A DNA stretch of 64,000 nt from Shewanella polaris (GCF_006385555.1 NZ_CP041036.1:1736001-1800000); one strand, 5' to 3'; counted from the first letter of the stretch, positions 36,164-44,544 are shown. Notes: generated from the letters alone by a model not told the origin. Numbers and translations: made by a program.

Positions 36164-36592
36164 ATGAATTCAATCAAACAAACTACTTTAGCGGTTGCAT
36201 TAGGTTCTGTTGTAATGACTGCTGGTTTTTCTGCTCAAGTAGAAGCTAACCCATTTGGTTTTCAACAATTAACTTCTGGTTATCAAATTGATGGCGGAGA
36301 AGGTAAGTGTGGCGAAGGCAAATGTGGCGGCGACATGAAAAAGTCTGCTGAAAAAGCGGCAGAAGGTAAGTGTGGCGAAGGCAAATGCGGCGGCGACATG
36401 AAAAAGTCTGCAGAGAAAGCGGTTGAAGGTAAGTGTGGCGAAGGCAAGTGCGGCGGCGACATGAAAAAGTCTGCAGAGAAAGCGGTTGAAGGTAAGTGTG
36501 GCGAAGGCAAGTGCGGCGGCGACATGAAAAAGTCTGCAGAGAAAGTTAAAGAAGGCAAGTGTGGTGAAGGTAAATGTGGCGGCAATAAATAA
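36164..36592 (+). CDS. hvfA: HvfA-type RiPP precursor with ten EGKCG motifs
   Basis: 142 residues. A Sec signal peptide (about residues 1-28, ending V-E-A|N) leads into a short spacer and then E-G-K-C-G-E-G-K-C-G-G five times, separated by D-M-K-K-S-A-E-K and three variable residues. All ten cysteines lie in EGKCG motifs. HvfA/bufferin-type peptides carry such motifs; the MNIO enzyme converts their cysteines to oxazolone- or thiooxazole-type groups that bind copper in the periplasm. The genes for that enzyme and its partner follow directly. Modification and metal binding here are inferred from family. The number of motifs is high. Confidence 0.9.
   Translation: MNSIKQTTLAVALGSVVMTAGFSAQVEANPFGFQQLTSGYQIDGGEGKCGEGKCGGDMKKSAEKAAEGKCGEGKCGGDMKKSAEKAVEGKCGEGKCGGDMKKSAEKAVEGKCGEGKCGGDMKKSAEKVKEGKCGEGKCGGNK
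36299..36583 (+). repeat. 63-bp tandem repeats inside the RiPP precursor
   Basis: Full units start at 36299, 36362, 36425 and 36488, with a final 33-bp partial unit at 36551-36583. Units 2-4 differ by only a few bases, so the array has been recently homogenised or amplified. The repeats stay in frame (21 codons). Confidence 0.95.
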
Positions 36593-36633
36593 TTGGCTGC
36601 ATCTATTTGATAATGCCTAGGCTTATCTGACAC

Positions 36634-36662
36634 AATTAAGGCCTGAGATTCAGGCCTTAATT
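36634..36662 (+). terminator. Hairpin between precursor and maturation genes
   Basis: Arms AATTAAGGCCTGA and TCAGGCCTTAATT, loop GAT, followed by TTATC. It lies 42 bp past the precursor stop and 56 bp before the DUF692 gene. The weak T-tract suggests partial termination, which would give more precursor than enzyme, or protection of the precursor mRNA. Confidence 0.7.
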
Positions 36663-36717
36663 TTATCTGCCTTTTAGCTAATTTTTAGCATTACTGATTA
36701 ATTCAAGGATACACATT

Positions 36718-37575
36718 ATGACGACAAATCATGTTCATGGCTTAGCCAATGTTGGATTAGGGCTTCGGCGTGAAATGCTCGATGAATTTTGTCAGCAGGT
36801 GCCATCGGCCATTGAATTTTTCGAAGTTGCACCTGAAAATTGGATGACATTAGGCGGTAAGTTTGGCCGTCAATTTAAGCAATTAACTGAACAACATACT
36901 TTTTTCTGCCATGGGCTTTCGTTATCCATTGGCAGTCCAGAGACGCTCGATACTCAATTTGTACAAAACGTAAAACGCTTTTTGGATGAGCACAATATTG
37001 ATGTTTATTCAGAGCATTTAAGTTATTGTTCGGGCGCTGGCCATATGTATGATTTGATGCCTATCCCATTTACTGACGATGCGGTTATCCATACTGCTAA
37101 GCGGATAAAACTAGTTGAAGATATACTTGAACGACCATTTATTTTAGAGAATGTGTCATTTTATGCAGCGCCAGGCGCACAAATGACGGAACAAGAATTT
37201 GTCAATGCCGTGCTGCAAGAGGCTAACTGCAAATTATTGCTTGATGTGAATAACATTTACGTTAATTCAATTAACCATCAATACGATGCCAAAGCTTTCT
37301 TAACCGCTATGCCTACCAAACGAATCGCTTATCTGCATATTGCAGGGCACTATGAAGAAGAGGTTGACTTAATGGTCGATACTCACGGTGCGGATATTAT
37401 CGATCCAGTATGGGATTTATTGCAGCAGTGTTATCAATTACATGGGGTGCATCCGACATTGCTTGAGCGTGATTTTAATATTCCTAAAACTGAAATACTC
37501 CTTAATGAGATTAATCAAATTCATCAATATCAACAAAATGCTCTAGCATCGCAGTCTGTATTGAGGAAAGCATAA
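36718..37575 (+). CDS. hvfB: DUF692 (MNIO) multinuclear iron oxidase, RiPP maturation enzyme
   Basis: 285-residue TIM-barrel enzyme of the MNIO family, which oxidises precursor cysteines with a two- or three-iron centre. Conserved ligand-type segments are visible in order: F-E-V-A-P-E-N-W, H-G-L-S-L-S-I-G, Y-S-E-H-L-S-Y, L-E-N-V, L-L-D-V-N-N-I-Y-V-N-S, H-I-A-G-H, D-T-H-G and L-L-E-R-D. These match HvfB/BufB proteins. AAGGA precedes the ATG. Its stop overlaps the next start by one base. Confidence 0.94.
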   Translation: MTTNHVHGLANVGLGLRREMLDEFCQQVPSAIEFFEVAPENWMTLGGKFGRQFKQLTEQHTFFCHGLSLSIGSPETLDTQFVQNVKRFLDEHNIDVYSEHLSYCSGAGHMYDLMPIPFTDDAVIHTAKRIKLVEDILERPFILENVSFYAAPGAQMTEQEFVNAVLQEANCKLLLDVNNIYVNSINHQYDAKAFLTAMPTKRIAYLHIAGHYEEEVDLMVDTHGADIIDPVWDLLQQCYQLHGVHPTLLERDFNIPKTEILLNEINQIHQYQQNALASQSVLRKA

Positions 37576-38336
37576 TGGGTTTCATTGAAGTACAACAACA
37601 ATTCATGGACTACATCCGTGATCCTAGTTTGCCATTACCTGAGGGTATTGAGTCTAGACGGATGAAAATCTATCGCGAATTGTTTTTTAATAATATCGCA
37701 GGTTTTGTATCGAGTGCATTTCCTGTACTGAAAAGTTTGTATCAAGACGAACAGTGGCAGGCCTTAGTACAACAATTTTTTGTAACGCATGATTGTAAGA
37801 CACCAATATTTGTTGAAATTGCCGGTGAGTTTTTAGGTTTTTTACAACACGAATATCAAGTAACTGAACATGATCCAGTTTTTATGTTGCAGTTAGCACA
37901 TTATGAATGGTTAGAGTTGTGTGTGGCAGTCGCGCCAGATACGCCAACGTCTCAGATAATTCATATTGATGATCTAAATAACCATCAGCTATGCCTCGCC
38001 GCTTGTGCTAAGGTGGCGCAATATGCCTTTGATGTTCAGCATATTAGTGTTGACTACCAACCTATAGAGCCGACAGCACAAGCGAACTTTTTTTGTGTCT
38101 ATCGAGATCTTGATGACGAAGTGGCGTTTTTACAACTCACACCGTTAAGTGCGCAAGTGTTGGCTTATATTGAACAAATGAGTGATTCACCACAAGGCGT
38201 AAAGGTAGATGCTATTATCGAATGGTTAGCTGAACACTATCCGCAAATGTCCCGTGAGACATTATTGGCTGGTTGTATACCTTTATTGCAGCAATTTGCC
38301 CAAAAGGGAATTGTGATCTCATCTGTCTTTGAATAA
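37575..38336 (+). CDS. hvfC: DUF2063 maturation partner (HvfC/BufC)
   Basis: 253 residues, starting at a TAATG overlap with the enzyme gene. The N-terminal domain has the DUF2063 pattern Y-R-E-L-F-F-N-N-I-A and S-A-F-P-V-L-K. A second domain occupies the C-terminal half. In characterised systems this partner binds the precursor and delivers it to the MNIO enzyme. No DoxX-type membrane gene (hvfD) follows, so this is the three-gene form. Confidence 0.92.
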   Translation: MGFIEVQQQFMDYIRDPSLPLPEGIESRRMKIYRELFFNNIAGFVSSAFPVLKSLYQDEQWQALVQQFFVTHDCKTPIFVEIAGEFLGFLQHEYQVTEHDPVFMLQLAHYEWLELCVAVAPDTPTSQIIHIDDLNNHQLCLAACAKVAQYAFDVQHISVDYQPIEPTAQANFFCVYRDLDDEVAFLQLTPLSAQVLAYIEQMSDSPQGVKVDAIIEWLAEHYPQMSRETLLAGCIPLLQQFAQKGIVISSVFE

Positions 38337-38396
38337 TAAGCTTACTTAATTTAGGGTTTTTATTTTGTGTAGATGTGACTAAAATAAGCCGCTTTT

Positions 38397-38412
38397 TGTG
38401 ATCTGCTTCACA
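38397..38412 (+). promoter_or_regulatory. Perfect CRP site
   Basis: TGTGA-TCTGCT-TCACA has both half-sites identical to the CRP consensus. It lies about 84 bp before the 39-residue gene at 38496. TTGACC (38419-38424) and GATACA (38442-38447), 17 bp apart, could be its promoter. Confidence 0.85.
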
Positions 38413-38495
38413 TTGGGCTTGACCCATTTCTGTGTACAGTTGATACAGAGGAACGCAGGTATACCGTAGTCGCATAACCTTAACTAGGAATAATC

Positions 38496-38615
38496 ATGAG
38501 TCAGCCGTTTAAAGACCCGTTCAACATTTTTTATCTTTTTGGTTTTATTTTGGTGTTATTAATTCCAACATTACCCGCGACGCTAGCATGGTTGAAATTT
38601 GCAGGGTTAATTTAA
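38496..38615 (+). CDS. Small membrane protein, 39 residues
   Basis: M-S-Q-P-F-K-D-P-F-N-I-F-Y then a hydrophobic segment F-G-F-I-L-V-L-L-I-P-T-L-P and a short tail: one predicted membrane helix. AGGAA lies about 7 bp before the ATG, a perfect CRP site lies upstream, and a terminator follows 40 bp later, giving a complete small transcription unit. I do not recognise the family. Small single-helix proteins often adjust larger membrane complexes, but no partner is shown here. Confidence 0.72.
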   Translation: MSQPFKDPFNIFYLFGFILVLLIPTLPATLAWLKFAGLI

Positions 38616-38654
38616 CATTTATTTCAGGTTAACGTGCAAATATGACGTATGATG

Positions 38655-38679
38655 AAACCACTCAAACAGAGTGGTTTTT
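38655..38679 (+). terminator. Terminator of the small membrane protein gene
   Basis: Arms AAACCACTC and GAGTGGTTT, loop AAACA, followed by T residues. Supports the 39-residue gene as its own transcript and argues against the longer start of the following gene. Confidence 0.82.
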
Positions 38680-38698
38680 GTTTTATATAGGGTCCCAC

Positions 38699-39064
38699 AT
38701 GGCTGTAAAACGTGGTTTTTTTCTGATTATAGGGTTATGTAGCCTAGTATTAGGCTTAATTGGCATTGCTCTGCCTTTATTACCTACAGTGCCATTTATT
38801 TTATTGGCAGCGTTTTGCTTTGCCCGTTCAAATGATCGTCTTCATCAATGGTTAGTCAATCACCCATGGTTTGCCGAAGGGATTCATCAGTGGCAATCCA
38901 AACGTGCCCTAAGCCGAACTTTAAAACGCAAAGCCATGATAATGAGTAGCTTAAGTTTTGCTATCAGTATTGTGATAGTGCCGATTATATGGGTGAAGTT
39001 TATGTTGCTGTGCATGATGCTTATATTATTGTTTTTTTTGTGGCGGATCCCAGAGTTAGAATAA
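38699..39064 (+). CDS. ybaN: YbaN/DUF454 family inner-membrane protein
   Basis: 121 residues with hydrophobic helices at about 5-40 and 80-115, and the conserved G-I-A-L-P-L-L-P-T-V-P-F-I-L-L-A-A-F-C-F-A-R-S plus H-P-W-F. Matches DUF454 (E. coli YbaN). Function unknown. I start at ATG 38699; a start at 38642 would put coding sequence through the preceding terminator. First gene of the ybaN-apt-dnaX-ybaB block kept from E. coli. Confidence 0.88.
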   Translation: MAVKRGFFLIIGLCSLVLGLIGIALPLLPTVPFILLAAFCFARSNDRLHQWLVNHPWFAEGIHQWQSKRALSRTLKRKAMIMSSLSFAISIVIVPIIWVKFMLLCMMLILLFFLWRIPELE

Positions 39065-39142
39065 TAAACGGCCAGTTAAAGTAAGCTAGTTGCAACTGAG
39101 ATTAAACGGGCATAAGATCCCCCCCCAGTATTTTTTTATCAG

Positions 39143-39168
39143 AGTCCACCCATAACGTGGACTTTTTT
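39143..39168 (+). terminator. Terminator between ybaN and apt
   Basis: Arms AGTCCAC and GTGGACT with a 7-base loop, followed by a T-run. Located 79 bp past the ybaN stop. Confidence 0.85.
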
Positions 39169-39204
39169 ATTGCGTAATCACTTTCAGACAGAGTTAACTA
39201 CATT

Positions 39205-39753
39205 ATGATGAACCAAGACAGTTTAGCGCTTATTAAGCAGAGCATTAAAACCATTCCTGACTATCCAATCCCAGGCATCATGTTCCGTGACGTCACCAGC
39301 TTACTTGAAAATGCCGAAGCATATAAAGCGACTATTGCGATTCTAGTGGCTCATTATCAATCAAAAGGTTTCACCAAAGTGGTGGGTACTGAAGCGCGTG
39401 GTTTTTTATTTGGCGCACCACTCGCGTTAGAGTTAGGCGTTGGTTTTGTCCCTGTGCGTAAACCGGGTAAATTACCCCGTAAAACCATTAGCGAAACCTA
39501 TGATTTAGAATACGGTAAAGATACTTTAGAAATTCATGTCGACGCGATAAATGCCAATGATAAAGTGCTCGTTATTGATGATTTATTAGCAACAGGTGGC
39601 ACGATTGAAGCGACTGTAAAACTTATTCGTCAATTAGGCGGTGAAGTGAGTCATGCTGCATTTGTTATCTCATTACCAGAAATTGGTGGCGAGAAGCGCT
39701 TACAAAATTTGGGAATTGAAGTGTTAAGTTTATGCGAGTTTGAAGGCGAGTAA
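39205..39753 (+). CDS. apt: Adenine phosphoribosyltransferase
   Basis: 182 residues. Salvages adenine to AMP with PRPP. The PRPP-binding motif is [21 protein letters not shown] and R-K-P-G-K-L-P are typical APT segments. Start could be the first or second Met (39205 or 39208). Confidence 0.96.
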   Translation: MMNQDSLALIKQSIKTIPDYPIPGIMFRDVTSLLENAEAYKATIAILVAHYQSKGFTKVVGTEARGFLFGAPLALELGVGFVPVRKPGKLPRKTISETYDLEYGKDTLEIHVDAINANDKVLVIDDLLATGGTIEATVKLIRQLGGEVSHAAFVISLPEIGGEKRLQNLGIEVLSLCEFEGE

Positions 39754-39820
39754 TTAATGTAAAATAAACTGCTATTTTATTAAGCAGTTAACTATATTTT
39801 ACGCTATCAAATGCTTGCTC

Positions 39821-39855
39821 AACAATAGCATGCCAGCCTTTGGCATGTTATTGTT
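39821..39855 (+). other. Hairpin between apt and dnaX
   Basis: Arms AACAATAGCATGCC and GGCATGTTATTGTT, loop AGCCTTT, one G-T wobble pair, followed by AACCCC rather than a T-tract. It may shield the apt 3' end or act in the dnaX leader; not a classic terminator. Confidence 0.5.
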
Positions 39856-39903
39856 AACCCCTTTAAAGGGATTGACTCCCGATAGCTCTCTGTGGGGAAT
39901 TTC

Positions 39904-42741
39904 ATGTCTTACCAAGTACTCGCCCGCAAATGGCGCCCAGCTAAATTTGAACAAATGGTTGGTCAGTCCCATGTATTAATGGCATTAACCAATGCATTGA
40001 GTCAACAACGTTTACATCATGCTTATTTGTTTACTGGAACCCGCGGTGTGGGTAAAACAAGTTTGGCGCGTTTATTTGCTAAAGGCCTCAATTGTGAAAC
40101 GGGTATAACGGCTAATCCATGCGGTAAATGTTCTAGTTGCATTGAAATTGCCCAAGGTCGCTTTGTCGATTTAATTGAAGTTGACGCGGCGTCGCGTACC
40201 AAAGTCGACGATACTCGTGAACTTCTCGACAATGTACAGTACCGTCCATCCCGTGGTCGTTTTAAGGTGTACTTAATTGATGAAGTACATATGTTGTCGC
40301 GTAGCAGTTTTAACGCACTGCTAAAGACATTAGAAGAACCTCCAGAGCATGTTAAGTTTTTATTAGCGACTACCGATCCGCACAAACTGCCTGTTACTGT
40401 GTTATCTCGTTGCTTACAGTTCAATTTAAAAAGTTTGTCGCAAGATGAAATCAGCAAGCAACTTGAATATGTCATCACCCAAGAACAATTACCCTTTGAG
40501 CAGCAAGCACTGAGTTTATTAGCTAAAGCGGCTAATGGCAGTATGCGTGATGCGCTCAGTTTAACGGATCAAGCGATAGCATTTGGCAGTGGTCAAGTGA
40601 TGCTTACACAAGTGCAAACCATGTTGGGCAGTATTGATGAACAACATGTGTTAGCGTTATTAAAAGCCTTGTGTGACGCCGAGGTTGGGCCATTGATGCA
40701 GACGGTGGCCAAAGTATTGGCATTTGGTGCAGATGCAGAAGAAGTACTGCGCAGCTTATTAGAGCTATTACATCAAATCACCTTAACGCAATTTGCGCCA
40801 GCTACTGCACAACAATCGTTGTTTAGTGAACAAATTTTGGCGTTCGCGCAGCAATTAGCGCCGGAACAAGTCCAGCTTTATTACCAAATGTTACTTAACG
40901 GTCGTAAAGATTTACCCTTTGCTCCCGATCCTAAATCTGGCTTGGAAATGGCGTTACTTCGAGCTGTAGCCTTTACCCCAGAAAAACAAGTGAAGCGTTG
41001 GGTAACAACGACACCCGCTAATATTGATTTAAGCGTTATTGATCATTCATCACCTCCAGGGCAAGAGGTCAATGAAACAGGCCCAAAGTCAGCTCTTCAA
41101 TCTAAAGTAGACACTCTTCCATCTTCTTCGAGCACAGCGCCGGTGAAAATTGTTTCAACGGTAGATCTTGAGAAACAAGATAGTGATATTGTCGACGATG
41201 AATCTGTTATCGCCTCACTGGTAGCCGAACAAACTTTGGTCATGAGTCAAGCACAAAGCTTAGGCTTTAACAGCTCATCGCCACAAAGCGATGTAGTGCA
41301 GGCTGAACCCGCTACTGCAGTAGAGGCTAATCATGTCATTGAGCAAGCCGAGCATCAAGAGACTAGCGATGCGAAAGATGTAGATGCCAAGACTGAAGCT
41401 AATCTTGATGTAACGGCTTCGGCGAACCTCAGCACTGAACATGGTAACCAGCCAACCTCTGATCAAAATAGTGAACAACAATCTGCAGTGAGTACTGCAA
41501 ACACCAATGACGCAGAAAAAAGTGACAATGTTGATGATTCGCTAAGTGCATATGCTTTTATGGATTATGACACCTCAGGTGATGCATCAATGGAATATGA
41601 GCCACTAGATCATGACGAGTATATGGCTTTTTCGGCTTTAAATGAGGCAACTGAAGCTAACAATATTGGTAACGTTACTGATGCTGTACAAAAGCCACAA
41701 CGGATAAGTGATGACATTGACAATATCAACGATGATAGTCGTGATATTGTGAATAAACAAAACTCTGACATTATTGACCATGGGACTAATCAAGAACTCA
41801 CTCGTTCTGAGGATACTGCAGACGACTTTCTTGATGAGGTGTTAGCTAGCCGTGATTTACTCATAGCGGATGTAGGGGCATTGCATTTAAAAGAAGAACT
41901 TGCCAAAAAAGAGCCCGCAAAAGTCATTACACCTAGAAAAGTAAAACCGGTATCGACACCCGTTACTGCGGCTAATGAATCATCTGTTGGATCTGTAGAG
42001 GCAAAGCCAAGCTCTGTAACGGAAGAGCAGGCAATAGTCGATTATGATAGACCGCCTTGGGTTAAGCCTAAGGAGGATGAGCAAGTTAACACGTTTGCCG
42101 ATATCAATGAGGATATCAAACCTGCTGTTGAAGCAACTATTCAACAACCGAGTACAAACAGTCATCCAATCGATAATCAGCATCAAAAGCCTGCTAGCAC
42201 TCTCACTACAAGTTCGTTGGCGGCTAATCCGCTGAACATGAGTGCTGAACCTGCAACAACTCAATCCCATGAGGTTACTGCATTTGAACCACACAGTATT
42301 CAAGGTGATGAGGTTGATTTGCATTGGTATAAAGTGATGACGAATGTGTCTGTTGGCGGTAGGGTTAGACAACTAGGTGTAAACTCAGTGTGCTCAGCAT
42401 TGTCAAATCCCATGGTGTTGGTATTGAAACCCAATCAAAAACATTTGTCAGCTCAAACGGCGATCGAACAATTGCAACAGGCGTTATCGGAATATCTCGA
42501 GCAACCGACAGAAGTACAAATTCAGATAGGGGTAGTGCCTGAACGCGAAACGCCGCTAGAGTTACGTAAACGTTTTCATCGTGAGCTTATTGCACAAGCA
42601 CAACAGGCTATTTTGATAGATGATAACGTTAAGTGGATGGTTCAGCGTTTATCCGCTCAATTAGACAGTGACAGTATTGAATATCCGGCAGAACAATTGG
42701 GGCAAATAGCACAAGAAATTGCCCTCATTAATGCTTCATAA
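39904..42741 (+). CDS. dnaX: DNA polymerase III tau subunit
   Basis: 945 residues, much longer than E. coli tau (643). Clamp-loader AAA+ module at about 1-370 with Walker A G-T-R-G-V-G-K-T-S, four zinc cysteines (C-E...C-G-K-C-S-S-C), L-I-D-E-V-H-M-L and the arginine-finger region S-R-C. From about 375 to 800 is an acidic, Ser/Thr/Asp/Glu-rich, low-complexity linker; the last 140 residues form the alpha-binding domain (W-Y-K-V-M). Start ATG 39904 follows GGGGAA. No gamma-type frameshift heptamer is in the correct phase. Confidence 0.95.
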   Translation: MSYQVLARKWRPAKFEQMVGQSHVLMALTNALSQQRLHHAYLFTGTRGVGKTSLARLFAKGLNCETGITANPCGKCSSCIEIAQGRFVDLIEVDAASRTKVDDTRELLDNVQYRPSRGRFKVYLIDEVHMLSRSSFNALLKTLEEPPEHVKFLLATTDPHKLPVTVLSRCLQFNLKSLSQDEISKQLEYVITQEQLPFEQQALSLLAKAANGSMRDALSLTDQAIAFGSGQVMLTQVQTMLGSIDEQHVLALLKALCDAEVGPLMQTVAKVLAFGADAEEVLRSLLELLHQITLTQFAPATAQQSLFSEQILAFAQQLAPEQVQLYYQMLLNGRKDLPFAPDPKSGLEMALLRAVAFTPEKQVKRWVTTTPANIDLSVIDHSSPPGQEVNETGPKSALQSKVDTLPSSSSTAPVKIVSTVDLEKQDSDIVDDESVIASLVAEQTLVMSQAQSLGFNSSSPQSDVVQAEPATAVEANHVIEQAEHQETSDAKDVDAKTEANLDVTASANLSTEHGNQPTSDQNSEQQSAVSTANTNDAEKSDNVDDSLSAYAFMDYDTSGDASMEYEPLDHDEYMAFSALNEATEANNIGNVTDAVQKPQRISDDIDNINDDSRDIVNKQNSDIIDHGTNQELTRSEDTADDFLDEVLASRDLLIADVGALHLKEELAKKEPAKVITPRKVKPVSTPVTAANESSVGSVEAKPSSVTEEQAIVDYDRPPWVKPKEDEQVNTFADINEDIKPAVEATIQQPSTNSHPIDNQHQKPASTLTTSSLAANPLNMSAEPATTQSHEVTAFEPHSIQGDEVDLHWYKVMTNVSVGGRVRQLGVNSVCSALSNPMVLVLKPNQKHLSAQTAIEQLQQALSEYLEQPTEVQIQIGVVPERETPLELRKRFHRELIAQAQQAILIDDNVKWMVQRLSAQLDSDSIEYPAEQLGQIAQEIALINAS

Positions 42742-42884
42742 ATGAACAAATTCGGTAATTTAGCTTAAGATGAATATATCTTCATCCCAAAAATGTATTT
42801 GCAAGATTGCCAATCGATTTTATTTCAGTAATATTAGCGCCATTAAGGCGACTTGCTAACAACCTAAATTAGAGAGATATGACT

Positions 42885-43217
42885 ATGTTTGGTGGAAAAG
42901 GCGGTATGGGCAATTTAATGAAACAAGCCCAGATGATGCAAGATAAAATGGCTAAAGTGCAGGAAGAAATAGCGCGCACCGAAATGACGGGTGAAGCGGG
43001 TGCTGGCTTGGTTAAAGTAACCATGACAGGTAATCACAATGTGCGTAAAGTTGAAATTGATCCAAGCTTGATGGAAGACGATAAAGAGATGTTAGAAGAT
43101 CTCATCGCTGCAGCGTGCAATGACGCCGCTCGTCGCATTGAAGAAAATCAAAAAACTAAAATGGCCGAAGTTACGGGGGGTATGCAATTACCACCTGGAA
43201 TGAAAATGCCGTTTTAA
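42885..43217 (+). CDS. ybaB: YbaB/EbfC nucleoid-associated protein
   Basis: 110 residues beginning [15 protein letters not shown], matching E. coli YbaB, a small DNA-binding dimer. The M-Q-L-P-P-G-x-K-M-P-F C-terminus is fully conserved. I use ATG 42885, since GAGAG is only one base before the earlier ATG at 42879 but seven before this one. An IS insertion begins 17 bp after the stop and cuts the gene off from its terminator. Confidence 0.94.
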   Translation: MFGGKGGMGNLMKQAQMMQDKMAKVQEEIARTEMTGEAGAGLVKVTMTGNHNVRKVEIDPSLMEDDKEMLEDLIAAACNDAARRIEENQKTKMAEVTGGMQLPPGMKMPF

Positions 43218-43265
43218 TGGTTGTCTGATACAATGTCTAGTCCTAAAATAGGTTGACGGTTTTTA

Positions 43266-44108
43266 TTAAGCCAGTTGGAACTCCCGACTGGCTTTTTCAT
43301 GCACTTCGTTTGGGGTTTTCATTCCTAAACTAAGGTGCGGTCTTAACTCGTTATAAATCCTAATAGATTCTTTGATGAGTATTGCCAGCTCCTTCATCGT
43401 ACGACAGCGGTAAAGTAAAAACTCTTGCTTCAAAATACCATTCACTCGCTCAGCTAACGCATTCTGATAACAATCATACCCATCTGTCATCGATGGCCTT
43501 ATCGCATTCGCAGCCAATTTATGTTGATATTCTGCTGAGCAGTACTGTATCCCTCTATCTGAATGATGAATGACATCACTGGTTGTCTGACGATTCTTTA
43601 TCGTCATCTCCAATGCTTTAACAACATCACTGGCTTTCATTTCATCACTTAATTCATAACCCATTATTTTTCTTGAATATGCATCTGTGACTAATGATAA
43701 ATAGTGAGTTCCTTCGTCTGATTTTACGTAGGTTATGTCACTGACAAATACCTCTTCAACGCTCTTCACCACTCTGTCTTTGAGTAAGTTTGGGTGTTTT
43801 CTCAACCAATGGTGGCTATGGGTTGTCTTGGTGTAATTCTTCCTAGGCTTTACTAACATATTGTGTTGTTTTAAATACTGAAATAGGCCGTCCCTACCTA
43901 GCTTTATGCCTTGTTCAAGTAACTGTGGCTTGATGAGTTGATAAAGCTTACGCGTACCCACTCTGGGCATGAACTGACGCCAATACATAACCATAGTCAT
44001 CACCGGTTTTAACATGTCAGCTCTTGCTGCTAAGCGCTGCTTCCATTGATAAACAGCTTGTCTTGATAGGTTAAACTGCCGACTCGCTGTCGCTAGCTTT
44101 ACAGTGCC
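43266..44108 (-). CDS. IS3-family transposase OrfB (expressed by -1 frameshift)
   Basis: 280 residues open from the frameshift point. The DDE catalytic residues are visible: Asp in V-S-D-I-T-Y, Asp in H-H-S-D-R-G-I-Q-Y, Glu in A-L-A-E-R-V-N-G-I-L-K. An HTH_21-like segment lies at the N-terminus. The orfA end AAG-AAA-AAG allows a -1 slip onto this frame, giving an OrfAB fusion of about 409 residues. A stand-alone start at 44015 would lose the first 31 residues. Confidence 0.92.
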   Translation of the reverse strand, partial: GTVKLATASRQFNLSRQAVYQWKQRLAARADMLKPVMTMVMYWRQFMPRVGTRKLYQLIKPQLLEQGIKLGRDGLFQYLKQHNMLVKPRKNYTKTTHSHHWLRKHPNLLKDRVVKSVEEVFVSDITYVKSDEGTHYLSLVTDAYSRKIMGYELSDEMKASDVVKALEMTIKNRQTTSDVIHHSDRGIQYCSAEYQHKLAANAIRPSMTDGYDCYQNALAERVNGILKQEFLLYRCRTMKELAILIKESIRIYNELRPHLSLGMKTPNEVHEKASREFQLA

Positions 44109-44494
44109 TTTTTCTTTGGCAAGCCAGAGCGTTCGGCTAAGTACTTTTTTTCTAAATCAATACCGTACTCATTTTTAAGTAACTCGACCATATCGCCATA
44201 AATCATATTTTTCATTTCGAGATTGGAGACTTGTTTCTCTAATCGTTTGATTTTCTGGGCGGGTGTTTCTGTAGATTTGGACATAGGTGAATGCTCAATC
44301 GGCTGGGACCAATCTAATCTACCATGTTTTCGTAACCATGTTAGGACGGTACTTCTCCCTTGAATGCCATAGTGGTTTTGAGCTTGCTTATACGTTAGCT
44401 CGCCTTTTTCTACTTGACTAACAACCGCTAATTTAAAGCCTAATGTGTAATCTCGTTGAGTACGTTTTATATTGATTGATACTGAAGGTTTCAT
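44099..44494 (-). CDS. IS3-family OrfA (DNA-binding subunit)
   Basis: 131 residues. Helix-turn-helix region Y-T-L-G-F-K-L-A-V-V ... Y-K-Q-A-Q-N-H-Y-G-I with R-S-T-V-L-T-W-L-R-K-H-G, then a leucine-zipper-like helix (I-K-R-L-E-K-Q-V-S-N-L-E-M-K-N). Its end carries the A-rich slippery stretch used to make the OrfAB transposase. Confidence 0.92.
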   Translation of the reverse strand: MKPSVSINIKRTQRDYTLGFKLAVVSQVEKGELTYKQAQNHYGIQGRSTVLTWLRKHGRLDWSQPIEHSPMSKSTETPAQKIKRLEKQVSNLEMKNMIYGDMVELLKNEYGIDLEKKYLAERSGLPKKKAL

Positions 44495-44544
44495 AGATAA
44501 GTCTCCAATGTGTCAACTTATCTCAGGACGGGACACAACAACTT

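Larger units (their letters stand above)
43234..44535 (-). mobile_element. Intact IS3-family insertion sequence, 1302 bp
   Basis: Terminal inverted repeats TGTCCCGTCCTGAGATAAG (inverted at 44535) and TGTCTAGTCCTAAAATAGG (at 43234) match at most positions, ending TG...CA. A 3-bp target duplication CAA flanks it (43231-43233 and 44536-44538), typical for IS3. It carries orfA and orfB in the minus direction with no stop disrupting either, so it may be active. Remnants of the same element lie at 33786-34043. Confidence 0.95.

Noticed and set aside
36299..36583. Could the tandem repeats be a CRISPR array?
   Set aside because: Units are directly adjacent without unique spacers and encode an in-frame peptide.
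36283..36633. Minus-strand 116-residue frame over the RiPP precursor
   Set aside because: It is the mirror image of the 63-bp repeats, Pro/Ser/His-rich, with no ribosome-binding site.
38337..38700. Expected DoxX (hvfD) gene after hvfC
   Set aside because: Only a 39-residue gene is present and it is not DoxX-like; the locus is the three-gene form.
41905..41911. A6G run in dnaX as a gamma-producing frameshift site
   Set aside because: The codon phase is AAA-AAA-GAG, not A-AAA-AAG, so the usual -1 slip is not possible; another A6 near 41515 also has the wrong phase.
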